Below are positions 13,151 to 27,690 of a stretch of 64,000 bases of DNA, piece after piece. Position numbers and translations under genes: made by a program. Within the stretch, counting starts at the first letter, position 1; each line of letters starts with the position of its first letter. The notes beneath the pieces were generated by a model that was not told the origin of the DNA, did not search any database, and was given only the letters and a program-made list of their open reading frames with translations. This DNA is from Atrichornis clamosus (taxonomy: Eukaryota; Chordata; Aves; Passeriformes; Menuridae): contig WBMZ01011912.1 in NCBI GenBank assembly GCA_013400975.1, forward strand, positions 62,001-126,000, given 5' to 3'.

Positions 13151-14378
13151 AGAGGTGCCCTCCCTGGTCCCTACAGATAAAATCCAACCTCTTCTTCACT
13201 TGGCAAATTTCATTGCTGGGTTTATCACCAGCAGCAGCTGTCAAGATGGAATTCAGGCTGCTCTTCTTCATTCCCTTGAGTTTCTTACTAGCTTGACTTG
13301 TTGGATGCGTTTGGGTTTTTTTTATTGCTTCTCTCAATTTTGAGGCACACAAGCAAAAAAAGCTGTTCCAAAGAACACTAAAAAATTCTTTCTTTTAAAT
13401 ATTTTTGCTTGTGCATGATTTTAGCAGAGTGATTTCACAAAAGAAACTTGCAATAGGGAAAAATTGTAGCAGAGGTTGAAAGCACAATGAAGATCTTGTG
13501 TGAATCAGAAAAAGCACTCCTAGATGATCTGTAAAAGGAAATTTTGAAAAGAATCTATTTCTAAATGCCAGCTTCATGAAAGATGCAGGACAGGATGAAG
13601 AGAAGATTGCTTTGAGGAAATAGGACACTTGACTTTAAGAATCTGTAAGCCATCATATTTTAATAAAAGTTACCTGGCATTAGCCAGAGTTTTAAAGTAT
13701 GTAAGCCTGAAGCAGAAAAAGGCCAGTGTATGCTAAGTCATGAAAAGGTGAATTGAAGAACCACTCCCTGTCAGTCAATGACACTTTTTGAACACAAGCA
13801 ATTCCATCAATAACCAATTACAATTTACAATCCCCATGACAAAAAGTAATATGTGCCACAAAAGCCCATGCAGCATATTGGTGTACAGGAGTGCAGGCAG
13901 GAGTATGCTGGGGCACCTTCTGGCTTTCCAGTACCTTTTGGAGGAAATAAGCGTATTATGGAGTATTGTTTGGTTAATTTGCTCTCAATAAAAGTATTAT
14001 GCTAGAGTGAAAGCAGTCATGGAAAATTACACCATCACAAGAAGTGTTGCAGTTCACAGTGAGCATGAAACCCTCGGCAATTTACAGGGTAAAGCGTGTG
14101 CAGGGACTAACAGGGACATGTGCAATAGTAGGGATTCAAAGATGTCCTGCGAGCTGGCCAGAAAGCTCTTGGCATTTTAAATCTTGGTTTTCATTGTGGT
14201 GGGACATATTGTCCTTTTATCTACTTTTATTTCTTCCTGAGCTTCTTATTGCAAGTTCTGGTACACGTAAAGCCAACTTTCTGTGATGCGAAATGCTTTG
14301 GAAATTCATCTCAAGGATCAGAGAAATGCATAACAGAAAGGTTATTCTTCTGAGTTCTTGAAGATTTCTTTCTCTGTG

Positions 14379-14418
14379 AATATATACATATATATAGATG
14401 TCTGTGTGTATATATATC
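14379..14418. repeat. AT-rich simple sequence (TA)n, interrupted
   Basis: Alternating TA blocks interrupted by a 'gatgtctgtgtg' segment. This is low-complexity sequence, and the open frames reading through it (ile/tyr repeats) are artefacts of the repeat. Confidence 0.85.
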
Positions 14419-17400
14419 TCCATCTCCTGCATGTGAAAATAATGTTGTGATTTGTATGTAAGGATGTATATAAGGATGTAAGATCCTCATCATCAGAGAT
14501 GCCGTAAAGATGAGAAGATATAAGTTATCTTGCTGTACTGAACAGCAAAAGGTCATTACCATTTCTATTCAGTGTTAGAAAAGTGCTCAGAACTGTATCC
14601 AAGGACACCCATGATACCTCCCTCTGTTAGCTGTGAATTTCCCCAAACAACTGTGGTTTAGAAATGCTGGCCAAAACAGGGTTAGAGTTAATGCTGGTTT
14701 GAGTACAGTCACTGGTTTTAAGAGATATCATTAATAAATCACTCTCACATGTTCAAGATCATAGTTCAGGCAGGCCATTTCATTAACATTAGGGAAAACT
14801 ATGGTCAGGCTTCCCAGCCTGAATTTAAATATGGGGTAACACAAAAAGAATCAGCTTTGGATACGGTCTGGAAAGTGGAGGGTATTAGTTCTCTCCTTAA
14901 ACTCTGTAATACTACTGCAGTATTTGCACAATTACAAGTATCAATAAATTAACTTCCCAGCACTACATGAAGCAGAAAAGTCCTGCTTATTATTTAATCC
15001 CCAGAACAAAGGAAAGCTGATGATGTGTTTGCAGCCTTAATTGCGCTGGGATACAGGACAAGGTGCTGGCTGACTGGGCCATGGCAGTGAGGATGCGAGA
15101 TTCTGCAAGCTGGCTGAGCAGGATTCACTCTGGGTCATTGCTGTCACCTCTGATGTGGCCTGTGTCTGACGTCGGTCTTCTTTCAAGACAGTTAGCAGAA
15201 ATGCACACAGCCTTTTCTCTCTGGCTGCAGTTTTTTTGGCTGACGTGTTGAATTTTAAACAAGCTATCTGGCTCTTCCTCCAGATTTCTGTGGAGGGAGT
15301 ATTTGCTGCTTGACTATTGATGTGTTATTCTTAAAATGGAATAGAAATAATTACAGTATCCAATATTTCAAAATACATGCTGTCTAGCATGGCCTGTGAG
15401 GCACTTTATTCTCAATAGAGAAAAACAAACCTCTGATCATAGCTGAGTGCATTTAATGCAGGCACATCTCTTTCTTGGGAGAAGTTTCTGTGTGGCACTT
15501 GAAGATTAGAGAAAGAAAAGAGGAAATTATTGGAAAGACTCCTTCTGCATCTGGATTTCCTTTCTTTCCCTCCCCTAAATATTTGAAAAATTAGCATTGT
15601 ATTTAATGGCCAGGCTGTCTGACCTCTAGTTAGAGAGACCGGTCAAAATGAGAGGCAGGATTTCCTGAAAAACAAAACAAATCTAAGTCAAGACTTCTTT
15701 CAGCCACCAGCTGTTTTTCTGTACCATGTATCTTGGTTCATCACTACACCTCGGAAAGACTAGGTTTCTTAAAAATCCCACTTCATCCCTCTTATCCCAT
15801 CCATACAGACTGTACAGTCTGATCTAAACCGCTCCGTGAAGCCTCCATTGCTGCCATCAGTTCAGGCTGAGTTGCACTAGGGCAGGATCTGCCCCATGCC
15901 TGCAGGGATATAGAAGAGAGATTGCAGGCTGCTCTTGTGCAAGCCACAGATTTCCCACGGGCACTACCTGTATCCTGGCCTTTGTCTGGGTGCTGAACTC
16001 AGGGTTGAGATATGGACTGCTTGTGATAAAATGTCCAGCAAAAGCAAGCACTGCAGGTTTTGAAATGCAACGCTGACCGTGCAGAGGGGTAAAATTGCCA
16101 AAGAAAACAATATCATGAATTAAGAGTTAGCTCCTGATGTTGGAGAGTGATGGTCTGTGGGGAGCTCACCCGGATCATGTGGCTGCGTGCATGATGCTGC
16201 TGGCACGGCACTGGGCGATTTTCCCAGAGGGAAGGAGGCAGTACAGAATTCCCTCTGCAATTTTTTTCCTCCCAAATTTAAGTGACTACAGACCCACCTC
16301 CTCTGGTTCTTCCTACATTTAAGCAGATGAGATCCATAATTATTCTCTTGGTTATGGCATAAATACTCATGGAGTGGCAATATCCCTCATATATGGAGCA
16401 GTATTGGCTGTGCCTGAAACTGGTCAGCTGACTGGAAAATAAAATCAGCATCAGGAAGAAATTGATGGAAACAGAGAATTAAGGGGAAAAAAGCCTCTGA
16501 AAGACTGGAAACATGTTTGAGAAGTGCTGGTGTGTTGGCATTACATAGCATTGTGCAATGGTCATATCAGAACTCTGTGTACAGCACTTGCTCGTGATAG
16601 CCTGGCTTTCATGGGGTTTTTCATAGTCCCATAAAGGATATAGGCTTCTTGTTAGCTAACAAAACATGCTGTGTAGTTTAATTAGCTCCCTGGGAAGGGA
16701 AAATCCCCATGGATTTAAATTATGAGAAGGTTCATGGATTTAAAGAAACTCTGCAAACACAAACCAGGTTTTTGGCTGGTCTCCCAACTTCCTTCTGCAG
16801 GGGATTGTTTTCGTCCCTCTTACTGACACTCTGTGCTGGCTCCCTGTGTTTTAAAATGTAAAGAAAACAATGCTTTTACCTAATGTGGGTTTTTTCTTCT
16901 TTTTTTAATCATCATTCTTGACTGAAGTCAGCAGAAGCCTCCATCTTTCTACCCCACTGCCTTCGATTTCTGTGTCCCAGGAGGAGGCTGCTACCCTGCT
17001 GACTGGCATATCACTCATGAAGCTGAGTGCTGATCTTCCTCCATGGGAACCCTTTCCTTAGAATCCCACTCAATTCTTAAACATCTGGCAACAGATTATG
17101 GTTAACTGCTTTTTCAGCAGTTAAATCCAAAGTTGCCCACCCCAAGAGACTCAGAAAAAGGAGAGAGCATCTGTTAATTTGTCTTAGGCTGTATTCCTGC
17201 ACCTTTATGACAATCTGTTTCTGAATTATGAAATGCAGTATTCAATATCCACACACACAGCGTAGGGACCAAGGAGCCCAGAGAGGTGTTTCCATCCCCA
17301 TTGTCCTCTTCCTTTTATGGTTCGTGTCAGAAACCACTCTTCAGTCTTGGATTTTGTGTGTTGCTCCTTGTAATCTGACCTCTGTCTTAGGGAAAGCATC

Positions 17401-20400
17401 AGAAGGTATTCTCTGATCAATGGTTAAAAGTTGATTGCTTGAGGCGTTCACTAATACAGACACCTGGCTTCAGTTTCATATTGTTTGCCTTTGAAAGAGT
17501 TAATATTAAGCAGTTAATATCTGGTAGCCTACTCCAACAAGAAAACTTCTGTATGGACTGAAAAAAATTTGAATTTTTTTGTAGAAACCTGCATAAATAT
17601 AGCATAGGATAAATTTTAGACATAGTCTTTGAGGCAATGGCAGAAATCCTGATTTTGTGTAGCTGCCAAATCACTAAGGGGGAACAGATTTACACAACTG
17701 GGATGCTGTAAATTAATATCTGTGAATGGAGAGGTGCTAAACAAGCAAAAATCCTATTGGAGCCCTATTCAGGGGACTTCCCACTGTAGCCAGAGACTGA
17801 GGACCTCCCATTCCTGAAGAACTTCTTTTGGCAGAGGTCCTAATCCTGACCATCAAGGAGACAGGGTCAGTCCAGTTAAATTCTGGGCAAATCATTATGA
17901 TTTTTGAATCTGGGTTTCCATGTCACATAGGTCATGTAATTTCATTTTACTTTTTAATAAACGCCTAAATTTTTGACTGGATTTAAGTACCTCTTTCCTG
18001 AAAAGCTAAAGACTTTGCACAGCTAAGATCCAGCACACTGTGAGCCACCTTATTCTATGTAGAAACTCTCCCTCCTTTTAGTTTTAATTTCGGATTAATC
18101 TTGCTATAATGAATATATTTTTTTCAGCTCTATCTGAGAGTTTTGGTTTACCTGTAAATGTATGTGTTTTTCTTTGTAAGTATAGGAGGATTCTTACCAA
18201 ATCATGTGTAGATAAAATTCTGGATACAATTTGTAGATTGAACTGCATTCATCTAAAGCCTTAAGCTACATTTGCTAGACCACAAAATATTTCCTGAACT
18301 TTTGCCAATTAATAAAATTTCTTCCAAATGTGTACAGAAGCAGTAAACATCCTGTTTTACAGTCTCCTTCATTGGCGTGTGTAGAAATGTTTGCAGATTA
18401 TTTCTGCTTGGGATGTTCCTTCTCGCCTGTCCCAGACACGTCTATTCTGTCTTCATTAGTGCACTATTTCTCACCTACTTCACAACTTTGCTGGCCCCTT
18501 CAATTTGGGTGCTTTATGATGGCAAGGATCATGGGACTCTTCCCCTGTACCAAGTGCAGTGCAGGGAAACAAGAGGGTTCTGTGGCATCGGCAGCCTGAG
18601 CTGGGCTTTGAGGCAGTGAAACAGCCTGGGGAAAGTACAGCAAGAGAGCACGCTACAGCTGCACAGTTCCCTGGTGCCTTGCAAGCACCTGCACCTTTAG
18701 CCGGGGGTTTGCTTTTGAACATAAACTCTGTGGTGTTTTTGCTAATCATGACCTGGTTTAAGTGGGTACCACTAGGTGACCAAACTGCCCACCATATGCA
18801 TCATGGAGCACCCCACAGGACAGTGATGCTTTGGGCTGCTGTTAAACAATGGATCAAATTCAGAGCAGCTTTGGAGAAGATCAAAACTTGCAAATTTTAG
18901 CCCCCTGCCATGTTCAAGTCCACTCTGATCTTTCTTTCTCTCTCATTCTCTGACTTAATACAGGAGATGATCGTGTTCTTTTTGAGCTTGTGCTATGGAA
19001 AAATCTGTCAAGCTTTCTGTTCCCGTGACACACAAAAGAGGCACCTTGGTCTCAGAGCAGGAACAAGACAAACACTGCTTTCATGTCCTCCATGCCACCT
19101 CACCAAGGCAGACTCTGTCCTTTAATATAGTACTAAGTGGTAAATTGAAGCAGAGGTGCATGAAGCAAGCTCACAAATTAGTCTACTTAAAAGGTTGTGC
19201 TTTACATATTTGAAGGTAATTGAACCATCATGACTAATTCATGGAGTGATTCTATGTTGACAGGAAAAGAGCCATCCATTCTCCAAAGATTAAATAGCAG
19301 GAAAGCCTACTTTTTTATCCCCTTCTTTCTATCCTAGTGGATGTGATCACGAAACATAGATTTATATTTTTTTTTTACATAAATGAGTCTTTCTCAATTC
19401 TGTTCTGTAAAGGCATGAATAAGGGAATGGACGTCAAAAAGAGGCTTATTGTTGTTTGTGTGTCTTTGTACGAGATGCCAAGGGCATCTTTTCTATTGTA
19501 TCCCGGCCTTGTTCAGCAATGAATTAAAAAAACCCCTTGTGCCACAGTTTTTCTGCTGTGAATTGTGCAGCAATCATATTCGCAGGGAGAAGCCTTCTGT
19601 TATTCATCCATTGGCTACACCAAATTGATGGCAACTCCCTTGTAGATGGATATCTGACTTGCACGGCCCTCTTTCCATTGCAGTAGGCAACAAATGACTG
19701 CGCTGCAATGTGGTTCCATATGGAACATCTTGATGCCCACAGTTACTCCCTGAGAATTTCTCTCAGATTCCTTATTAGCCATTCCATGCAGATGCAAAAA
19801 TGAATACTGGAAAAGATTTCATTATTCCTATGAAAGCATCCTGCTGTAAAAAAAGAAATAATTTTCTCCTCCCTCTTTAATGCCTCTCTATAGACTGATC
19901 CTTAGATGTGATACAGTGCCTTCAACACCATGAAAATCCGTGGAAAATTGGAAAGAGGAGTGGAAGAAAAATAGCAAGAATCTTAAGCTTCTATGCCTTG
20001 AGGGTATACAAGCAGTTTTTCTAGTAATCAATGGTGTTAGATAAGCAGTGCATGTTATAAGATATCAGTGGCTTTCTTTCCTGTTTTATTTTTAATAATT
20101 CTATCCTCTCTTAGGACTGTATGTTCAGCTATATTAACTGACTGAAATGCAAAATAATAGTGGAAAAACAGTTTTGTCTTTTTTTGCTGAACCATTGGGC
20201 TGATAAACTACAAGTCCTACCCTCTTTCAACTCTTGGTTTGCTTTGCTTTTACTAATGCTCTTGAACCAGTTGTATTTGTGAAATAGGTGCTCCCTTGTA
20301 TTGAGTGGAATTTTACAGACCTGGGCACTAGCACAGGAAAGCAAAAAATCCAGAAAATTCCTCACATTGTCTTTTTACATATCCAGAATCTCTGGGGGAC

Positions 20401-21717
20401 ATCTATTTTAATTTTAATTTTTTAAATTTATTTTTTAGAAATACATTAATAGCTCATCAATTTTTGTTGCATCTCTCAAGGCTCTGTACTTTAGTATGTC
20501 TGATGTTCTCACACCTTTTCACTTCCAGCTATTCCAATTGATCTGTTTCCTCCAGCTGTTGCTTTTAATGTTTATTCTTCACCTCCATCTAGCCATTGTT
20601 TTTTCAGCTTTAACACCCTTACTGCTTCCAAGCCAATGCTTGTCTTATCTCCCTCACTGTAATTCTCTCCAGGATTTCCTCTATCATCTTCCAAAAGAGG
20701 TATCTTCACCTCCTTCCTCTGTGCCTGGTGTGTGGTCCCCCTGTCCACGCTCCTGGCACTCCTTGCAGTGCCAACACACTGCCCGTAGCTCAGATGAGTG
20801 GTTGGGCTTCTGCACACGATGCTTCTCGTTGATTTGCAAAGCCACCAGGGCATCTGGCTGCAAATCCCCGAGGAAACACAACCTGGAAATAGAGCCAGAC
20901 CCTGCATCCTGCTCACACAGGATGCACAAGGCTGTGGTTAAGGGACCTGGAACTGTGTGAGAAAAGAGTTTGGGAACAGCTTAGGTTTCAAAAAATTTTA
21001 CCAGGAGACCAAACTTCATCTGAAAGATTCTGCTCACAAGTGGCTACTTTCAGGGTGTGTATATGCATTTTCCTCCAACATGTGGCCAGAAGCAAAGTGA
21101 GCTGCCTCAGCTTCCCAGCCACAACTTCTTTCAGTCGTCAACCCGATCCCCACTTTCTCTCTTTCAGTGGCTAGGTTTTAGAAGGCAGGTCTTGCATCTG
21201 GACTAGATTTTGCTTTTAACTGTCCAGGCAAACCAGCTTCACATGCTGCTTCTCACATTTCTTGTTCGGGCCTGAACACTTTCCCTGGTGGCTTCACAGG
21301 GCTGCAGCCCAGCGTGGTGCTCACAGAGGCATGTGGTACCTGTTTCCTCCCATTTCCCAGAATGGAGAGGGCCGTGTCAGGAAGTGAAAGCCCTATCACA
21401 AGCCAGAGAGCAGCCTGTGACAGGGGTTGTGGTGTGCCCTGATTTCCCCGAGTGCTGCCCTGCCAACCACCCCAAGAAGATCTGCTGCCTCCCCTTTTTC
21501 TGAGCAGTGTTTCTCTTTCTGTGATATGGAGCCTGCTCATCAGCCTGTGCAACTTGACTGCTATTAAAACTGCAGGTAGCTGTGCTGATTTACACTTCCC
21601 AAGGAGCCAGCCTGTCCTGCTGGTGTATTATTTAAGTGATGAAAACATCAAAAGTGCTTGACTTCACCTAATCAGAACTGCCATAATTTTCTGTAGTGAT
21701 GTGATATCCCTTTTAAC

Positions 21718-21736
21718 GTATTTATTTATTTATTTA
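21718..21736. repeat. Microsatellite (TTTA)n
   Basis: Four to five tandem TTTA units in a T-rich context. Simple sequence only. Confidence 0.85.
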
Positions 21737-24700
21737 CTTGTTTTATTTTGTTGAAGAACTACTGTGGACGCTGAAGGTAAATTTTCTTCCCACCAGTGCC
21801 ACGTTCAATGTGACACAACTATGAAAAATTTGGGGAGCACCTCTGTCCTTGTGTGGTGTTGACGCAAAAGGAGCGGGGTTTCACTGGGGACCCAGTCAGC
21901 AGCACAACGGGGTGTTCCGTTACACAGTTCATCTGGAAGTGCTTTGGAGCAGCATCAGCCCCAGCACTGCTGGGTGGTCACCCCTTAGGGCAGGCACGTG
22001 GCCACCCCCACACTGCAACCATTGCTCTCTCCGTGGAAGCTGCAGGATGTGGGAAAAGCTTGCAGCGTGGTTTCAAGCCGCCAGACGCAGGACGGTTCAT
22101 CACTTATGCCAGGATGATATGAAAGGAAATCAGTCTCCAAGGGGCAGCTCTGTGAACATACATATTTCTTTAAATAAAGAGCTTGTGTTATGAGAGCAAG
22201 CAATGCCATAGGTAGGGAGTGATGGGCTCGTTGCCATGGGAACTGCTCTTTCTACTTGAATAACAAAATCAATAATTGCCTAAAATCTCAACTGTATGTT
22301 TGGAGTTTGATCCCCTTTTGTCATATAGGTTTTGTGAGAGGGGACATGATGGATTCTGCAAGAAAACAAAATCTCTGCAGATGCTCTGTGCTGTTTCGTG
22401 TCTCTCTTGGGTCCTGTGCGGTGATAAATTAATGTTATACCTTAATTTCGATAGATGGAGGCTTTATCCTGCCATGCTGAAGGCCTAATTCTTTAACTCT
22501 TACCTTTATTTGAGGAGAGCAAAGCTCGTTCTCCTAGGAATGGTAACCAGAATACCAGCAATGTTACCGGTACTGGTCAAGATCACTGGCATCAGTAAAG
22601 ACTGTGTAGACTGATCACAATGTGAGGAGTGTAGGTGTTGCTGAGTTTGAACCAGGAGTTCATGGTAATTGCCTATAATTTTAAATCCCTCCTTACGGAG
22701 AAAGGAAATTCTCTTTGGGAAGCGTTGACCCAGGCTCTTCCCTGGCACAGCTCCCCAGAGCTCTGTATATGGCTCCCTTATGTTCTGGGCACCACCTGGG
22801 AGCTGGCACTTCCCCATCACCATGGTGCCAAAATCAGGTATTGCTCCAAGTACGTCACGCAGTTTCCTTTTTAGATTCCACTCGTTGCACACGTCGGTCA
22901 GCAGTGAAATAATTCACGGTGTAAATGTGCTGGAGGCTCATTCCTGGGAGTGACGCTAATGCCCCACTGAGATGAACAGAGGTGATTCATGCTGCTCTCC
23001 ACTGCTGGGTTTGCTTGTTTACAAACTCAAGCTGCTGTTGGTCTGCCCAGCTCCATCCCAGATTGTGAGTTAGCTTTTTCTCATAGTGAATTTCCTTTTT
23101 GATTATTTTTTTGGTGGGGGAAGCCTAGGAGGGACCTATTTAATTTCTGCATATGTTTTGTGTATTTGTGCTAGCAAAATGAATAGATAGATGAATTGAT
23201 TTATATGTAAATATTTGCATTTAGCATTCTGATGTATTCAGCAAAGTGATTTAATAATGACAGGATATAGTTTGTGAACATTCCCGCCCTGAGCTACTTT
23301 CAGTGGTGCTGATCTTTCACACCTGGGAGCCCCAGGGATCTATTTAATCTCTGCAGTTTACAAAATATATCAACAACCTGAGAATAAACACAAAAAATAC
23401 TTGGAAAAGAACTTGGTTTCTCTTCCTTCCCATCATAATCAATTTGTTTATACTAGTTGTTTTTTTATTTTGTCATATTGCAATATCACATACAGGTGGC
23501 ATTTACATTCTCAACATATTTCTTTGGAAAGAGAGAGCAGATTTTATCTGTATCTATTTTACCTGCTTATCTGTACATGTTTATGTATTATTTCATCCAT
23601 AGGGAGTTTGAGGAAGGCAGATGTCAAGGCCCTGGAGTCCCACTAGAGCCAGGAGACACGACCTGATCATTGCACCAGTGCAGATGTAGGTGTTAAGATA
23701 AGGAGACCACTGGAAATGGCAGCACATGGGATCATCACACATTTTCCAATTGTTTGTTTTCCCAAGGCATTGCCTGGACAGGCATACACCTGATATGAGC
23801 TGTTGCTCAATGTCTGAGTATATAATGGTCCCAGTTTAACTCTACAAATTTACTGCTGATTGGTCTGACTGTTTATTTGGCATCTACAATTTAGGATACT
23901 GCCACTGAATCTATCAGGAGTTTGTTTCCAACTCCTAAAATTCTAATCTAAGCTCAGTCAGCTTTGTACATTTGATGTTTGTTGTTTTCAAAGCGTTAAG
24001 GTCATAAAAATGGCCTAGGACTGAGCAGGCAATAGAGGTATTGAGTATAGTATCAGATATGCTGCACTCCGTTTGTTTTACGGTGTTTGGGGGAAATCAC
24101 TAAGTTCATGAACTGGCAAAGCCTGTTAATTGCAGTTTAACTTCAAGCTGGTGCATTAGTCATAGTTTTAAGTAATTAATGTGACTAAGAGAAAGGTAGG
24201 TTCTCATCTGCTGCACAACCTGCTGAAGGCTGATTGAACTCTGTGAGATAAGTTTTTACATGGCATGAGCCAACAATACCTGAGCTGGTATAAATCTGTG
24301 TCAGGAGAATCTTTAGAAGCCTTATAAAGTCAGCAAGGACTTTAAATTATCTCTCTTATTCTAGCTTGGCAAAACCAGTCCAGAAATCTGCTTTTTCCAG
24401 ATGAGTGAATAGAAGCAGAAACCCTTTTATGGAGGGTGTCTTTGTGGGTTGTTAGCTTACTGGGTTTATTAATAGGATTATTTCATAAGGAATATGAATA
24501 TTTCCATTGATTTGTCCTTCCAGTCTCATTGAATAGAAATATTGTATCCTGTCTCCATTTTCTTCCTCGTAGTGGCAGGACACCTTTGGTGCCCCCTCCA
24601 ACGTCTGGTTTCATATTCAGGAGTCCACATTCATTATTTACCTTTGTCTAACAGTGCTGCCAGCTGAAATATTTCTTGTTGCTCTTAGTGATTTAGACTG

Positions 24701-24788
24701 TTTTTGAAGGACTTTGTAAATTTCCAGTAAGAATATTGAGTAGTTTCAAATGTGTGGGAGATTAATTGATTTTTTAAAAAATAATTTT

Positions 24789-24802
24789 CTTTTTTTTTTT
24801 TT
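24789..24802. repeat. Poly(T) run
   Basis: Thirteen consecutive T bases (24790-24802). There is no SINE body or target-site duplication next to it, so it is not called a retroposon tail. Confidence 0.85.
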
Positions 24803-27627
24803 ATAATAAAATGGTAAGTTTCCATCTAAGGTGTAACTCAGTGTAATGAACACACAAAACAAACAGGCTTCTGTAATTAGGATGCACCAGCCATGAAAAT
24901 CATGAGTCAGAATAATTATTGTTATTTTAGAAAAGACAACACCACCAGTCTGGGAGAAGATGGAGCTCTTTAAGTGCAGATTTCCCCCTTCTTCCAGTTC
25001 CTTAGGCCTACGTGGACTCAGGACCTCCTGGAGCAGGAGATCATGGTGCTCTTTCTAGGGGACAGGACAAGGACAAATACCACATTGAGGATATGACAGC
25101 AGGACCCAAGGCTCAGTCTGACCCCCTCTCACTGCTGACTGGGGTCACTGGTCCTTGTGCTTACTCCCCTCCAGAGCATAGGGATCCCTCAACACCACAG
25201 GCAGAGATGTCTCTCTGTGTGGCAAAAGGGGAAGGGACAGGATGGAGAGATTTAAAATTCCTCCCTCCCCCAATTTTGAAAGCAGACCTAGGAATATTCC
25301 TTTTCTGATTTATTTATCTATTTTTCCATCTAAAATAGTTTTCCTTTATTGGTTATTTATGGAGATGTGTTTGTTTCCAGCATCCTCAGAGCCTCCCCAG
25401 GGTCTTTCTGATGTGCTAACCTCAGCTTGGGCCATAGCAGAGCCTCACTGATGTGTTCCCCCTGTTCAAACTTTTTGGAGAGCGTCTTTTTTGCTGTTAC
25501 AGAAACTGTTAAGTTTGCCAGAAAAACAAACCCTCTGACACAAAAAGCATAAGGCTGACGTGAAGAAAGCACCAGTCTGTACTTAAACCATACGCCCTCC
25601 CAGATAACTGGGAGTAATTGAGGCTGTGATGGATGAACTCTGTTACTCCAGTCATTCACTGACGAACCTTTGCACCTACTTGAAATTCATAGAAATTCCT
25701 GTTACTGAGCCTGTTTACTGTGTAGATGATGAATATGGGCCTGACTTGCTTTAAAACACTTTTACAGTTTCCCTTGTACTTTATTTTACTGAAGATCTCC
25801 CCTCTCCTTTGTCTTGATGGTTGGCAAAGAGCCAGTTGCTGGAGCAGGCATCATTCCTGGGTGCCATCAGCTTTGAATTTCCTCTCACACACTGCATTCC
25901 CGCTGCCCACACACTGGAAAGCTGTGCTGTAGCCTCTAAATCAATACGATTGCTATCCCTACTACTGACTGGAGTCACTATCAAGCTTGCCAATACATTG
26001 CTGTGAATTACAGAAATTGCCATCTAAATTTCTTCAGGGAATGGAGCAAAGATAGCAAGAGAACCAGGCAGGACAGTCAAGGAAATTGGGGATGTGTTGG
26101 CCTGGGAATATAGTTCAAATAATTCCCTTTATTATAGAACAGCACCAACATTAGATACCAATACCTGGTAGAATAACAGCATTTTTCTTGGACATATGCT
26201 TCAGATTTGCGTATTGCAGCATTTATCGTTATGGAAATGGAATGATATGTTTTCAGAATGGCCTGCAGTAGTTTGCTCCACTGCAGTCTTACAGTGAGAA
26301 ACAGAAATAAGCCCAGGGGTGCTGAGGGCTCATTACTTCATATCGGCATGGGATCTTAATGCGTAACTAACATATATATATAACAAAACATAACAAAAGG
26401 CTTCTGAGTTGAGATAAGGACTGTGGCAGGTCCATCTTGGCACTGGCTCTATTGGACATGGGGAAACTTCTAGCAGCTTCTCACAGAAAGTCACTCTGTG
26501 TAGTCTCCCCCACTACCAAAGCCTTGCCATACAAACCCAATACAACGATGTATTTAGGACTGTCTGAACTCTACAGTAACATTGCATATTTAACAAAATC
26601 AGGGTTCAGGGAAAACTGATACTATCCTATCAAGGAGGTCAACCTGTTTTTACTTTTTCATATTTTCCTTACAGAAATAATATGGAGAAATTCTAGTGCC
26701 TATATACCATGTAGTAGCACAGTTTTAGGGTAGGAGTTTCCCTAATTTCTAGTAACAGCATCTGTGAGAAAAAGCTTTGGGGACAGGAGAAATAAATTAT
26801 GTGGGAAGTCAGTGCAGCGTCCTGTGACTCTAAGTCCAAAATATATTTGCGCTTCTCTAACACATACATTGTGCTCAATGGCATTTTTTCAGCTTAGATG
26901 ATAGAGAAGGCAGTGACTCCAGTGAGGGCAGGATATTATCACCTTCTATAAAGTGATAGTCTTTCATCTCTTATCACCTTTATAGACTGCCTCAGTCCCT
27001 GCTCTCCAGCAGAGCATGTAGTGAAGCATTTCTGTGAACTTGCCCTGTTTTCGCACTCTGCCTTGGGCACTGGTTATGGAAAGTATCCTCTAGGAGTAGC
27101 TGGGTCACCTTTTAAGTATTTCCTTTCATTTCCTGACCTAGAGATATTGGGACAACTACTTGCAGTCTGAGTTAGCATGTAAAACAGGTCTCTACAGCCA
27201 GAGGCCTGGGCCTTTACTGTTGCAAACTACCACATTGAGTAGCTCCCACTATCATCAAATGAATCCAGATCCACTTTAGAATAGAGGCATTTTTCAGGCA
27301 GTGTGGATTACATGTGCAAAGGTACAGTAATTCTAGAGGAAAGCTCCAACAACTCAGAATCAAAGGGGAAATCAGAGGCTGGAGATAACTACAATACACT
27401 TCATTTCCAATGAGCTGTGCAAGGTTGCAGCCCTCACAGTTGCTGATTTACAGAACATTTATAGATCATATAAAGGCTGTACCTTTGAAAATATGATAGT
27501 TCAAATTATTTGGCTTATCTTATTTATTTTGGATGCTGCTTCAATACTTGGGTGCTTAGTTCCCAAATTACATTTATTCCTGTCCAGTTAATACTCCTGT
27601 GTTGTTCTACTAAGGGCAGCGCTGTGC

Positions 27628-27690
27628 TTCTGACCCCGCTTTACAGAGGGCAGCTGTGTGTCCACTCAGCCCTGTCTCACAGCTAGAATA
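27628..27690 (-). repeat. Possible MIR-like SINE trace (antisense)
   Basis: The segment carries 'accccgctttacagagg' followed about 30 bases later by 'ctcacagctagaa'. In antisense MIR the motifs 'ccccattttacagat' and 'tcacacagctag' occur in this order, but with a longer spacing. The match is short and needs an internal deletion, so this is a weak call. Confidence 0.28.

Larger units (their letters stand above)
9593..20000. other. Unique noncoding sequence, AT-rich
   Basis: About 10 kb of AT-rich sequence with no recognised exon, LINE or LTR. Only a palindrome (11121-11140) and two simple-sequence stretches (13131-13150 and 14379-14418) stand out. Chance frames are all short (no more than about 113 codons). 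Such length without young repeats is typical of bird introns or gene deserts. Confidence 0.5.

Noticed and set aside
14379..14418. AT-rich stretch as an origin or matrix attachment site
   Set aside because: It is a simple interrupted TA repeat, with nothing beyond low complexity to support a function.
19190..19258. Possible CR1 tail ('gaaggtaattgaacc...gattctatg')
   Set aside because: Only the last octamer-like word fits. The required 'tccaacc' segment is missing.
20496..20960. 154-codon frame beginning with a hydrophobic segment (possible signal peptide)
   Set aside because: The hydrophobic start is a pyrimidine-rich DNA effect. The remainder matches nothing known to me, and competing frames run on the other strand.
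22506..22892. 128-codon minus-strand frame as part of a retroviral or host protein
   Set aside because: No protease, polymerase, zinc-knuckle or other motif was seen, and there is no LTR nearby.
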